Translations under genes and position numbers: made by a program
The notes under the pieces: model-generated
Database searches by the model: none
What the model was told of the DNA's origin: nothing
Seen by the model: only the letters and a program-made list of their open reading frames with translations
In this document: positions 7,596-16,187 of the stretch, piece after piece
Numbering within the stretch: the first letter of the stretch is position 1
Layout: the number at the start of each line of letters is the position of its first letter
Origin: Paenibacillus lycopersici
GTDB lineage: Bacteria; Bacillota; Bacilli; Paenibacillales; Paenibacillaceae
NCBI RefSeq assembly: GCF_010119935.1
Contig: NZ_CP048209.1
Location: 3,351,001 to 3,415,000 of the forward strand
Reading direction: 5' to 3'
DNA length: 64,000 nt

Positions 7596-9120
7596 AGATC
7601 TGACGTTAGTAAGCATCGATGTCGGCACGACGCATTGCAAGGCGGCGTTATTGTCCGAGCAAGGCGAGATTCTGCGTCTCTCGAAGATGAAGACGATCTC
7701 TTACGCGGATAACGGATGGGTCTATTACAATCCGGAACAGCTATGGACAGGAATTGCCGGCCTTATTCGGGAAGTCGTTACGACGGCGGCCGGCGAATCG
7801 GAAGTTTCCGTAGGGGCGATCGGCATTACGAGCATGGCGGAAACCGGCGTTCTAATCGATCCGGCGACAGGGGAGGCCAAGTCGCCGTTTATTCCTTGGT
7901 TTTCGAAATGTTCCGTTCCCCAGGCGGAAGACATGGCTGCCGAAGGGAACGCACGGGAGCGGTTCATGGCAACGGGGCTGCATGCAAGCTTCAAGTACGG
8001 GCTGGCGAAGCTGCTTTGGCTGCGTCAGCATCGGTCTGAAGCCCTTCATGACGCCGTATGGTTATCGGCTTCCGACTTTATCGCGTATAAGCTGACCGGG
8101 GCGTTAGCGACCGATTATACGCTGGCTGCCCGTACATTTGCTTTTCGCACCGACAAGAAGGCATGGGACCTGGAATGGATCCGGCATTTCGGCTTTCTTC
8201 CTTCATTATTTCCCGAGGCGGCGCCGAGCGGCGCGGTTATCGGCCGCGTCCGCGCCGAATCGGCCGTCCAAGCGGGACTGCGGAAGGACATTCCGGTCGT
8301 CATAGCCGGCCATGACCACATCGCTGCCAGCCTCGCGCTGGGGGTAATCCGGCCGGGGCAAGTGATGGATTCGATGGGGACGGCCGAAACGCTCGTCGGC
8401 GTCATGGACGATCGGGAGCTGACGGAGGAGGACTTTCATTCCGGACTTGCCTTCGGCTGCCATCCGGCAGCCGGCCGTCGTTTCTGGATGGGCGGCTTGT
8501 CGGCTTCGGGAGGGTCGGTGGAATGGTTTCGTTCGGTCTGGTCCGATCCTCCGATGAGCTACGAGCAGCTATTGCAGCTGCTTACGGAACGGTCTGACCA
8601 TCATCATGCGGGCACGCCGACCGGTATCCTTTACTTCCCGTATTTGTCCGGCAGCGGCGCTCCGGAACCGGACGCCCGGGCACGGGCCGCCTTTATCGGC
8701 TTGAACGCCGAGCATGGACTGCCGGATATGCTGACGGCCTTGCTGGAAGGGACCGCTTACGAGATGGAATGGATTCGCCGCGCGGGCGAGAAGGCGACGA
8801 ACGCATCGATTCAGGAGCTCATTCTTACAGGGGGCGGTACGCATAATCCGGTATGGCTGCAGACGAAGGCCAACGTATCCGGCTGTCTGCTGCGGAACCC
8901 GGAACTGCCGGAGGCGGCGCTGACGGGCGCGGCGATGCTGGCCGGCGTCGGGGCGGGCGTCTACGCGGATATCGAACAAGCGGCTGCAAGCGTATCGGCC
9001 TCGCATGGACATCAGGTTGTGCTTCCGCAGGAGCGCTCGCACGCCCAATATAAAGTCTTATTCGAAGAAGGCTATCTGCCTTTGCAGCAGCCATTGCGTC
9101 ATTATTACCGCCGGCTGTAG
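7585..9120 (+). CDS. FGGY-family carbohydrate kinase
   Basis: A 511-residue sugar kinase of normal FGGY length (~500). The N-terminal phosphate-binding loop SIDVGTTHCK includes D12. The catalytic base is D244 in AGHDHIAAS. The C-terminal adenosine-binding loop ILTGGGTHNPVW is present. It resembles xylulose/gluconate-type kinases but lacks features that would fix the substrate; given the DUF1537-type kinase and lyases in the island, a sugar acid or uncommon ketose is plausible. It overlaps the racemase-like gene upstream, and 39 bp separate it from the tandem MBL gene. Confidence 0.9.
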   Translation: MPARDLTLVSIDVGTTHCKAALLSEQGEILRLSKMKTISYADNGWVYYNPEQLWTGIAGLIREVVTTAAGESEVSVGAIGITSMAETGVLIDPATGEAKSPFIPWFSKCSVPQAEDMAAEGNARERFMATGLHASFKYGLAKLLWLRQHRSEALHDAVWLSASDFIAYKLTGALATDYTLAARTFAFRTDKKAWDLEWIRHFGFLPSLFPEAAPSGAVIGRVRAESAVQAGLRKDIPVVIAGHDHIAASLALGVIRPGQVMDSMGTAETLVGVMDDRELTEEDFHSGLAFGCHPAAGRRFWMGGLSASGGSVEWFRSVWSDPPMSYEQLLQLLTERSDHHHAGTPTGILYFPYLSGSGAPEPDARARAAFIGLNAEHGLPDMLTALLEGTAYEMEWIRRAGEKATNASIQELILTGGGTHNPVWLQTKANVSGCLLRNPELPEAALTGAAMLAGVGAGVYADIEQAAASVSASHGHQVVLPQERSHAQYKVLFEEGYLPLQQPLRHYYRRL

Positions 9121-9159
9121 CGTCATGCGCCGAATGGCGGCAAGGAAGGGGTTGTAGAC

Positions 9160-10959
9160 ATGTTGCAGCGAATCTCCGAGCATCTGTATATGTATCCGGA
9201 TACCTGCAGCGTATATGTGGTCAAGAACGGCGAGCATGCCGTGCTGATCGATTTCGGCAGCGGCGACGTGCTCGACGCGCTGACCACGATCGGGGTTACC
9301 GGCGTCAGCGCCATTCTCATGACCCATCATCACCGCGATCAAGGACAGGGGCTTGCCCGAGCGGCCGCGGCGGCAATTCCGATCTGGGTGCCGCATGCCG
9401 AACAAGAATTGTTCGCCGAGATGGACGCCATCTGGCAGGCGCGCCAAGTACTGAACAATTATAACGTCCGTCAGGAGCGTTTCTCGTTGTTGGCCGAGGT
9501 TCCGATAGCAGGCACGTTGCAGGATTACGAGAGCTATGCCTTCGCCGGCTGCCGGTTTCAGATCGTCCCGACTCCCGGACATACGCCGGGCTCCGTCAGC
9601 ATCCTTGCCCGGATCGACGAGAAGCTTAACGCCTTCACGGGCGATCTCATCGCGGGCCCGGGAAAGCTGTGGTCGCTTGCCGCGACGCAGTGGACGTACA
9701 ACGGGGGAGAAGGGCTGCCGGCCACGGTCGCATCGCTGCTTGATTTGCAGGAACGCGGCCCTGAGCGGCTGCTGCCCTCTCACGGCGAGACGATGGAGCC
9801 GCCCGCCGAGGCAATTGCGATGCTCAATGATCGTTTATGGGAACTCATGAAGCTTCGCAAGCAGAATCCGCGTTTGTTCCTGTTTCTCGAGCAGCCCTTC
9901 GAAGCGGTTACGCCGCATCTACTGCGAAGCCGAAACAGCGAGTCCAATTACTTCGTGCTGCTCTCGGCGAGCGGCAAAGCGATGTTTCTTGATTTCGGCT
10001 ATGATTTCCATACCGGCAAGCCCGCGGAGACGGATCGCGCCGCCCGCCGCCCTTGGCTGCGCACGCTCGGCACGTTGAAGAAGCAATACGGGGTCACCCA
10101 TGTGGACGTGGTCGTCCCGACGCATTATCATGACGATCACGTAGCAGGCTTTAATCTGCTGCGAAGCCAGGAAGGCACGAAGGTGTGGGCAGCGGACGCG
10201 TTTTCGGATATATTGCGCCATCCGGATCGGTACGATCTTCCTTGCCTCTGGTACGATCCGATTCCGGTGGATCGCGAGCTTCCGATCGGAACGCCGATCC
10301 CGTGGGAGGAGTATGAGCTTACGCTCTATCCGCTGCCGGGGCATACGCGCTATGCCGTCGCGATCGCGCTGGAGGTCGACGGCCGGAAGGTGCTGGTCGC
10401 AGGCGATCAATATCAAGGCGACGAAGGGCTGGCGTACAATTATGTGTACAAGAACCGTTTCAATGCCGCAGACTATAGGACAAGCGCGGAACTATACCAG
10501 GCGTTGAAGCCGGACGTCATATTGACCGGACATTGGGATCCGTTGTGGGTGCAGCCGGGTTACTTCGAAGCGCTTGCCGAGCGCGGCGAAGCGCTGGAGC
10601 GCATGCATCTCGAGCTGCTGCCGCTCGACCAGCTGGATTACGGCGCGGAAGGCTTCGGTGCGCGTATAACGCCTTATCAGAGTGAAGCGCATAGCGGCGA
10701 GACGATTGCGTTTCGGATCGAAGTGACGAATCCCTTGCGTACGGAAGCCGATATCGAGGTCGAGCTGGCGCTTCCTTCCGATTGGGCCGCCGATCCCCCT
10801 GCGATGAACATTTTGCTCGGGAGCGGAGAAGAAGCCGCGCTGTCCTTCCGCGTAACCCCCAATGGAGCACCGGTGCGCCGCGCCCGATTGGCCGCGGATC
10901 TCAAGGTGAACGGGGAGCGAATCGGTCAGCACGCAGAAGCGCTGATCACGCTGTCGTAA
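9160..10959 (+). CDS. Tandem metallo-beta-lactamase-fold protein with Ig-like tail
   Basis: A 599-residue protein with two MBL-fold units and a C-terminal beta domain. Unit 1 (about residues 1-240) has the metal motif T-H-H-H-R-D-Q at 55-61, with Gln in place of the canonical last His, and GHTPGS around H141. Unit 2 (about 255-500) has the canonical T-H-Y-H-D-D-H motif (H322, H324, D326, H327), GHTRYAV and AGDQYQGD. Residues ~510-599 resemble a NEW3/Ig-like domain (ITPYQSEAHSGETIAFRIEV). No signal peptide is visible. MBL proteins hydrolyse esters, lactones or phosphodiesters; a sugar lactonase acting with the neighbouring kinases is possible but unproven. A ribosome site GGAAGGGG precedes the ATG. 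Confidence 0.8.
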   Translation: MLQRISEHLYMYPDTCSVYVVKNGEHAVLIDFGSGDVLDALTTIGVTGVSAILMTHHHRDQGQGLARAAAAAIPIWVPHAEQELFAEMDAIWQARQVLNNYNVRQERFSLLAEVPIAGTLQDYESYAFAGCRFQIVPTPGHTPGSVSILARIDEKLNAFTGDLIAGPGKLWSLAATQWTYNGGEGLPATVASLLDLQERGPERLLPSHGETMEPPAEAIAMLNDRLWELMKLRKQNPRLFLFLEQPFEAVTPHLLRSRNSESNYFVLLSASGKAMFLDFGYDFHTGKPAETDRAARRPWLRTLGTLKKQYGVTHVDVVVPTHYHDDHVAGFNLLRSQEGTKVWAADAFSDILRHPDRYDLPCLWYDPIPVDRELPIGTPIPWEEYELTLYPLPGHTRYAVAIALEVDGRKVLVAGDQYQGDEGLAYNYVYKNRFNAADYRTSAELYQALKPDVILTGHWDPLWVQPGYFEALAERGEALERMHLELLPLDQLDYGAEGFGARITPYQSEAHSGETIAFRIEVTNPLRTEADIEVELALPSDWAADPPAMNILLGSGEEAALSFRVTPNGAPVRRARLAADLKVNGERIGQHAEALITLS

Positions 10960-11005
10960 GGGTGCCGGAAGAATAGAAGCGATTGAACGAGAAGGGGGAC
11001 AAGGT

Positions 11006-11806
11006 ATGTTAGCGCCGCATCGCAGAAATATCATCAAGGAGATGTTGATGGAAGAGCGCAGCGTGAGGGTGTCCGATCTGGCCAAACACTTCAATGTGTC
11101 GGAGGAGACCATCCGCCGCGATCTCGTGCAGCTGGAGCAGGAAGGCATCGTGGAGAAAAACTACGGCGGCGCGGTACTCGCGGAGGACTTGCAGCAAGCG
11201 ATGGCGAACGTGCCGCCTGTTCATCAGCGCAAATTTCAATACTACGAAGAGAAGGACGCGATTGCCAAGGCGGCCGCGGCTCTGGTGAAGGATCATTCGA
11301 ACCTCATTCTGGACTCCGGTTCCACCACCTGGTGCGTGGCTCGGCATCTGAAGCAGGTATCCGATCTGACCGTGATCACGAACGGCATCAATATTGCAGA
11401 AGAATGCAGCGCGAACGAGGAGCGCAACATTTTCCTGATCGGAGGAAAGTTAATCCGCAAATCGATGTGCCTGGTCGGACCGCAAGCCGAGGACGAGCTT
11501 CGGAAGTACGACGCCAATTACGCGATTCTCGGTACGTCGGGCATCTCCCTGCGCAAAGGCTTCACAAGCTCCGATCTGTACGAGGCGCAAGTGAAACGGG
11601 CCATGATCACGGCAGCGCAGAAGGTCATCGTCGTCGCCGATCATAGTAAATTCATCAAGAACGCCTTCGTCTCGTTCGCGGCCTTCCAAGAGGTGGATGT
11701 TCTCATTACGAGCGAGCTGGCCGATACCGCGGTCCTGCATGAAATCGAGCAGCACGGCGTTCAGATTATTAGATGTGCAATTAAAAACGGAGCGAGGGAA
11801 CAGTGA
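11006..11806 (+). CDS. DeoR-family sugar-operon repressor (paralogue 1)
   Basis: A 266-residue DeoR regulator of normal length. The N-terminal winged helix has the DeoR signature VRVSDLAKHFNVSEETIRRDL. The C-terminal ISOCOT-fold sensor contains the phosphate-binding motif ILDSGSTTWCVARHL and the late block VVVADHSKF. It is closely similar along its whole length to the second DeoR gene at 24667, including CVAxHLK, GGKxIxKSM and GTSGISLRKGFTSSD, so the two are recent paralogues. Sensors of this family bind phosphorylated sugars, so the inducer is probably a sugar phosphate made in this island. Its stop codon overlaps the SIS gene by one base. Confidence 0.92.
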   Translation: MLAPHRRNIIKEMLMEERSVRVSDLAKHFNVSEETIRRDLVQLEQEGIVEKNYGGAVLAEDLQQAMANVPPVHQRKFQYYEEKDAIAKAAAALVKDHSNLILDSGSTTWCVARHLKQVSDLTVITNGINIAEECSANEERNIFLIGGKLIRKSMCLVGPQAEDELRKYDANYAILGTSGISLRKGFTSSDLYEAQVKRAMITAAQKVIVVADHSKFIKNAFVSFAAFQEVDVLITSELADTAVLHEIEQHGVQIIRCAIKNGAREQ

Positions 11807-12444
11807 TGAAACCGGCATTGGCCAAATTATATACGAAATATCCGGAGCTGGAGGAAGCCTGCGGCGCCGACATCGTCAAGTCGTTCGAGCTCTTGAAGGC
11901 TTCGTTCGAACGGGGAGGAAAGACGCTGCTGTGCGGCAACGGCGGCAGCGCGGCCGATTGCGAGCATATCGTCGGGGAGCTCATGAAGGGCTTCCTTCTG
12001 CGGCGTCCGATTCCGCAGGCGTTTCGCGAGCAGCTGAGGGCCGTCTCTCCGGACTCGGCCGATTATGTCGCAAACTCCTTGCAAGGCGCGCTCCCCGCGA
12101 TTTCGCTTGTCAGCCATACGGCGCTGGCGACCGCCTTCGCGAACGATATGTCGCCCGACCTCGTGTTCGCCCAGCAAGTATACGGTTACGGAAAGCCGGG
12201 CGACGTGCTGATCGGCATCAGCACGTCGGGGAACTCGGCGAACGTTCTTCATGCGGTTACGGTTGCCAAGGCAGCCGGATTACGCACGGTTGGCCTTACC
12301 GGCCGCTCCGGCGGCCGTATGCGGGAGCTGTGCGACGCGACCATCCGCATCCCCCATGACATGACGCCGGACATTCAAGAACGGCATCTGCCGGTTTACC
12401 ATGCGCTCTGCATTCTGCTCGAGGAGGCGTTCTTCGAATCATGA
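11806..12444 (+). CDS. SIS-domain sugar-phosphate isomerase, GmhA-like
   Basis: A 212-residue single-SIS protein resembling sedoheptulose-7-phosphate isomerase (GmhA) in its motifs CGNGGSAADCEH and STSGNSANVL, which bind the phosphosugar. The start taken is the ATG at 11806, inside TGATG with the stop of the DeoR gene; a GTG at 11803 is an alternative. An insertion around residues 65-90 (FLLRRPIPQAFREQL...) is longer than in typical GmhA. It overlaps the ROK kinase by 4 bp (ATGA). Placed between a repressor and a hexose-type kinase, it more likely interconverts a catabolic ketose/aldose phosphate than makes heptose. Confidence 0.85.
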   Translation: MKPALAKLYTKYPELEEACGADIVKSFELLKASFERGGKTLLCGNGGSAADCEHIVGELMKGFLLRRPIPQAFREQLRAVSPDSADYVANSLQGALPAISLVSHTALATAFANDMSPDLVFAQQVYGYGKPGDVLIGISTSGNSANVLHAVTVAKAAGLRTVGLTGRSGGRMRELCDATIRIPHDMTPDIQERHLPVYHALCILLEEAFFES

Positions 12445-13412
12445 GATGGCTGGGCGGGGTAGATATCGGAGGCACCAAATGCGCAGTAACCATCGGCAAA
12501 GCACATGAAGACAACGTGGAAATCATCGCGAAGGCCAAATTTCCAACTCCCGCCGCGCCAAGCGACGCCATTCGCTTGTTCGTCGATTCGCTGACCCGCT
12601 TGTTGACCGAGCATTCGCAGGTCACGCTCGACGCGATCGGCATTAGCTGCGGCGGACCTCTCGACAGTCGAAGCGGGCTCGTCCTGTCTCCGCCCAATCT
12701 TCCCGGGTGGGACGGCATTGACGTCGTGACGCCGCTGCGGGCACGGTTCGGCGTTCCCGTCGGACTGCAGAATGACGCCAACGCCTGCGCTTTGGCCGAA
12801 TGGAAATGGGGGGCGGGCAGAGGGACGCGCAACATGGTTTTCCTGACGTTCGGCACGGGTATGGGAGCGGGACTGATCCTGGACGGCAGACTGTATGCGG
12901 GAACGAACGACATGGCAGGCGAGGTGGGCCATATGAGAATGGAGCATGACGGACCCGTCGGCTACGGGAAGCCCGGCTCGTTCGAGGGCTATTGCAGCGG
13001 CGGGGGGATTGCCCAGCTGGGGAGAATGAAGGCCCGGGAAGCGCTGCTGCATGGCGCGGTCCCATCGTTCTGCGAATCCATGGAAGAGCTGGATTCCCTC
13101 ACGACGCAGCGAATAGGCGAGGCGGCGCGTCAGGGAGACCCGCTTGCACGCGAGATATTCCATATCGTGGGCGAGAAGCTGGGGCATGGGCTGGCCATTC
13201 TCGTCGACGTGTTGAACCCGGAACGAATCGTCATCGGAAGCATCTACGGACGCCAGCAGCCGCTTCTGGAGCCCATCGTCATGAAGACGCTGGGCGAAGA
13301 AGCGTTGGCTTATTCAATGCGGGCCTGCAGCATCGTACCGGCCGGTTTAGGGGAAGCCGTCGGGGATCTGGCCAGCCTCTCCGTTGCGCTGAACCTGGCC
13401 GAACAGGCTTGA
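12441..13412 (+). CDS. ROK-family sugar kinase lacking the zinc-binding Cys motif
   Basis: A 323-residue sugar kinase without a DNA-binding domain. The N-terminal ATP loop is VDIGGTK, the catalytic region includes GLQNDANACALAEWKWG, and the second phosphate loop is TFGTGMGAGLILDG. ROK kinases normally follow GH with a CxCGxxGC zinc motif. Here GHMRMEHDGPVGYGKPGS follows instead, with only one Cys, so zinc binding appears lost. It is the last gene of a coupled set (DeoR-SIS-ROK) and is followed by a strong terminator. The substrate is probably a hexose or amino sugar. Confidence 0.88.
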   Translation: MRWLGGVDIGGTKCAVTIGKAHEDNVEIIAKAKFPTPAAPSDAIRLFVDSLTRLLTEHSQVTLDAIGISCGGPLDSRSGLVLSPPNLPGWDGIDVVTPLRARFGVPVGLQNDANACALAEWKWGAGRGTRNMVFLTFGTGMGAGLILDGRLYAGTNDMAGEVGHMRMEHDGPVGYGKPGSFEGYCSGGGIAQLGRMKAREALLHGAVPSFCESMEELDSLTTQRIGEAARQGDPLAREIFHIVGEKLGHGLAILVDVLNPERIVIGSIYGRQQPLLEPIVMKTLGEEALAYSMRACSIVPAGLGEAVGDLASLSVALNLAEQA

Positions 13413-13488
13413 ATCCCGCATGCTCGAGCGTGATCATGGCCATTTTGGGATAAAAAACCGATAAGTCGAAAATTATAAGTAAGATTCG

Positions 13489-13520
13489 AAACCGTCGAAG
13501 TGATGAAGTCGACGGTTTTT
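13489..13520 (+). terminator. Rho-independent terminator of the first sugar operon
   Basis: AAACCGTCGA (13489-13498) and TCGACGGTTT (13509-13518) form a perfect 10-bp stem with a 10-nt loop, ending in a T-run. Confidence 0.85.
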
Positions 13521-13607
13521 GACGTTTCTGTGACAAATTTCATGGATGATAACGAGGGATCGCTAAATTATACGTGTGGGATATCGACCAAAATGCTCGA
13601 AACGTTC

Positions 13608-13655
13608 AAACCCACAAAATATTATGTTGACATCATGACCGATTAGATATATAAC
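13608..13655 (+). promoter_or_regulatory. ABC-transporter promoter with operator-like AAACCCACA
   Basis: The -35 TTGACA (13627-13632) and -10 TATAAC (13650-13655) have a 17-bp spacer. AAACCCACA (13608-13616) lies just upstream, the inverse of the TGTGGGTTT element seen at 6819. It belongs to the 349-bp gap (13413-13761), which otherwise holds only the terminator and the sites listed next. Confidence 0.6.
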
Positions 13656-13680
13656 TTACTCATGAGCATTAAATGCCACA

Positions 13681-13694
13681 TGTAAGCGTTTGAA
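13681..13694 (+). promoter_or_regulatory. CcpA cre-like site
   Basis: TGTAAGCGTTTGAA matches the catabolite-responsive element TGWAANCGNTNWCA except near its 3' end. It lies downstream of the -10, where CcpA would repress the transporter when glucose is present. Confidence 0.45.
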
Positions 13695-13717
13695 AACATG
13701 AAGGCTTTAGCGATATA

Positions 13718-13738
13718 TGTGGGGTTTAATGTGGGTTT
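13718..13738 (+). promoter_or_regulatory. Direct pair of TGTGGGTTT-type operator motifs
   Basis: TGTGGGGTTT (13718-13727) and TGTGGGTTT (13730-13738) are two tandem copies, 12 bp apart start to start, in the leader of the ABC transporter gene. With the copies at 13608 and 6819 they make a recurring element of the island. Confidence 0.5.
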
Positions 13739-13761
13739 ATAAACAATGGGAGGTCTATGGG

Positions 13762-15129
13762 ATGAAGAAAGTAAACAAAGCTGCAATTGCATCACTTGTT
13801 TTAACTTTAACGACCGGCGCGCTATTGACAGGCTGCGGAAGCAACGGCAACGGCAATAGCAACGCGACTGGCAATGCGAATTCGGCCGCGTCGAACGCAT
13901 CGAAAGACAACGCTGCTCCTAAAGAAAAAGTCGTGCTGGATTTCTGGACGTTCTGGGGTTCGGAAACGCGCCGGCCGCTGATCGAGAAGATTATCGACGA
14001 TTTCAACAAAGCCCACGAAGGTACGATCGAAGTCAAGCATTCCTATTATCCATTCGGCGATATTTGGACGAAGTCGCTCGCGCAAACCGCGGCCGGCAAT
14101 CCTCCGGACGTCATTGTAAACGCTATCGAAGAGACGGGACTTCGCGCGGCGAAGAAGCAAAACACGAATTTGGCCGATTTCCTCGCCAAAGACCCGGACG
14201 TGAAGAATCGTTTCCGCGAAGATCTCTGGAACACGGTCCTGTACAAAGGCGACCCGTACGCGCTTCCGTTCACGACGGACACCCGCATGATGTTCTATAA
14301 CAAAACGGCCTTCAAGGAAGCCGGGCTCGATCCGGACAAGTTCCCGGATACGTGGGACGAGCTGGAGCAGGTAGCCATGAAGCTGGACAAGAAAGACGCG
14401 AAAGGCAACTATACGCGAATCGGGTATGCGCCTCAGTTCGCGGGGTTCGACGCCAAGAGCATCGCGGTCAACTTTGACGGCGGCAAAGGATGGCTGGACG
14501 AGAACGGTCAAGCCAATGCCAACACGCCGGGCAAAATCGAAGGCTTCAATTACGTGCAGCGTTATACCGACCGCCTCGGCCAGAAGAACATCGACGAGTT
14601 CAAGGCGGCGTTCGGCAGTAAAGAAGCGAATCCGTTCATCGCAGGCAAAGTGGCCATCTGGCCGGATGCGGTAACGTTCCAAACGCAGCTTCGCGACTTC
14701 GGCAAAGGCATGGACGTAGGCATCGCGCCGATCCCCGAGACCAAAGAAGGCGCAGGCCACTGGAGCACGGGCGGCGGTTTCGTCGTCGAGATTCCGGCCG
14801 GAGCGAAGCATCCCGCGGAATCGTGGGAATTCATCAAGTACCTGACGGACGTTCAAGCGCAGACGTACTGGGCGAAGATGAACTACGACAACGTCGCGAA
14901 CGTGCAGGCGTCCAACGACGCGGAATTGATCAAGGATCCGGTCTACAAAGCATCCGTCGACAATCTGGCCGACACTCGCGTGTATACGCGTCCGGCGGCC
15001 GCGGCGGATATGTTCAAAATGCTCGATCCGCAGGTCGACGCCATTCTGCAGAAGCAGAGCACGCCTAAAGAAGGACTGGATAAGGCGCAAAAAGACATAG
15101 CTGACTTGATTGCTCAAAACGGAGGCTAA
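13762..15129 (+). CDS. Sugar ABC transporter substrate-binding lipoprotein
   Basis: A 455-residue lipoprotein. The signal peptide ends in the lipobox LLTGC with lipidated C25, followed by a Gly/Asn/Ser linker and a cluster-B (MalE/UgpB type) solute-binding fold starting VVLDFWTFWGSE. The start used is the ATG at 13762, behind GGGAGG; an in-frame upstream ATG at 13717 overlaps operator motifs and has no ribosome site. It captures an oligo- or monosaccharide for the two permeases downstream. A hairpin between this gene and the permeases probably keeps its level higher than theirs. The substrate is unknown; a released glycan fragment is likely given the glycosidases nearby. Confidence 0.93.
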   Translation: MKKVNKAAIASLVLTLTTGALLTGCGSNGNGNSNATGNANSAASNASKDNAAPKEKVVLDFWTFWGSETRRPLIEKIIDDFNKAHEGTIEVKHSYYPFGDIWTKSLAQTAAGNPPDVIVNAIEETGLRAAKKQNTNLADFLAKDPDVKNRFREDLWNTVLYKGDPYALPFTTDTRMMFYNKTAFKEAGLDPDKFPDTWDELEQVAMKLDKKDAKGNYTRIGYAPQFAGFDAKSIAVNFDGGKGWLDENGQANANTPGKIEGFNYVQRYTDRLGQKNIDEFKAAFGSKEANPFIAGKVAIWPDAVTFQTQLRDFGKGMDVGIAPIPETKEGAGHWSTGGGFVVEIPAGAKHPAESWEFIKYLTDVQAQTYWAKMNYDNVANVQASNDAELIKDPVYKASVDNLADTRVYTRPAAAADMFKMLDPQVDAILQKQSTPKEGLDKAQKDIADLIAQNGG

Positions 15130-15150
15130 TGTAAATGGCCGCAGTACAGG

Positions 15151-15175
15151 GGAGTGGTTGGTTGTCAGCCACTCC
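15151..15175 (+). terminator. Intercistronic hairpin between binding protein and permease
   Basis: GGAGTGG (15151-15157) pairs with CCACTCC (15169-15175), followed by TTCTT. The position suggests an attenuator or an mRNA-stabilising structure that raises binding-protein output relative to the permeases. Confidence 0.5.
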
Positions 15176-15245
15176 TTCTTGTATCAAGAAAGCCGCCTCC
15201 GCGTGATGGACTAGAAAGCAATTGTAAATGAGGAAGGTGATTGAC

Positions 15246-16187
15246 TTGTCCACTGCCAATAGAGCCGTCAAGAGAAGACGGTTATCGCTGGAGCGCAAGG
15301 AAGCGATATGGGGCTATTCGTTCGTACTGCCTTGGATCATCGGGTTCTTGGTCTTCACGTTCGGCCCGCTGCTCTTCTCGCTGTATGCGAGCTTCACGAA
15401 CTACGACATTACCTCGCAGATGGATTGGGTAGGCGTCCGCAACTACCGCAATATGTTCACGCATGATTCTTTGTTCTGGAAATCGCTGCACAATACGTTG
15501 TTCTACGTGGTGTTTAACGTTCCGTTAACGACTTTCGCGGCTTTGCTCCTGGCCGTAACGATGAATCAGAAAATTCCCGGTATGCGGATCTTCCGAACCG
15601 TTTTCTATTTGCCCTCCGTTCTTGCGGGCGTCGCTGTGTTCTATCTGTGGATGATGCTGCTGAATCCGAGCACGGGCCTGGTCAACATGGCGCTTGGCTG
15701 GATCGGCATTGACGGACCTGCGTGGATGACCGATCCGAGCTGGACGAAGCCAGCCGTAATTCTGATGAAGCTGTGGGGAGCCGGCGGGGGCATGCTGTTG
15801 TACCTGGCCGCGCTGCAGGGCGTACCCGAGCAGCTGTACGAGGCGGCCGAGCTGGATGGAGCAAGTCCGCTCCGCCGGTTCTGGCATGTTACGGTGCCGA
15901 TGATTACGCCGGTTATCTTCTTCGAGCTCGTAACGAATCTGATCGGCGCGTTCCAGATCTTCCAGGAAGGCTACGTCATGGTGCAGGATCAGGCAACGCC
16001 GGGTTCGCCGATGAACTCGCTCCTGTTCTATAACCTCCATATGTTCCTGAAGGCGTTCAAGTCCTTCCAGATGGGGTATGCGACGGCGATGGCATGGTTC
16101 CTCTTCGTGGCCGTCATTCTCTTGACCTTGATTAACATGGCCTTGTCGAAGCTGTGGGTTCACTATGAAGGAGGGGAGCAGCGATGA
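15246..16187 (+). CDS. Sugar ABC transporter permease, MalF/UgpA type
   Basis: A 313-residue permease with six predicted membrane helices, beginning GYSFVLPWIIGFLVF. The cytoplasmic EAA loop is YEAAELDGASPLRRFWHVTVPMI. I chose the TTG at 15246, which has AGGAAGG at good spacing; the in-frame ATG at 15228 sits before that site and has none of its own. It pairs with the next gene (4-bp ATGA overlap) to form the membrane channel. No ATPase gene is present anywhere in the window, so a shared ATPase of the MsmX type is presumably used. Confidence 0.92.
   Translation: MSTANRAVKRRRLSLERKEAIWGYSFVLPWIIGFLVFTFGPLLFSLYASFTNYDITSQMDWVGVRNYRNMFTHDSLFWKSLHNTLFYVVFNVPLTTFAALLLAVTMNQKIPGMRIFRTVFYLPSVLAGVAVFYLWMMLLNPSTGLVNMALGWIGIDGPAWMTDPSWTKPAVILMKLWGAGGGMLLYLAALQGVPEQLYEAAELDGASPLRRFWHVTVPMITPVIFFELVTNLIGAFQIFQEGYVMVQDQATPGSPMNSLLFYNLHMFLKAFKSFQMGYATAMAWFLFVAVILLTLINMALSKLWVHYEGGEQR

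Noticed and set aside
13822..15117. A 431-codon minus-strand frame antisense to the first binding lipoprotein
   Set aside because: No start signal or motif; the + strand gene is clear.
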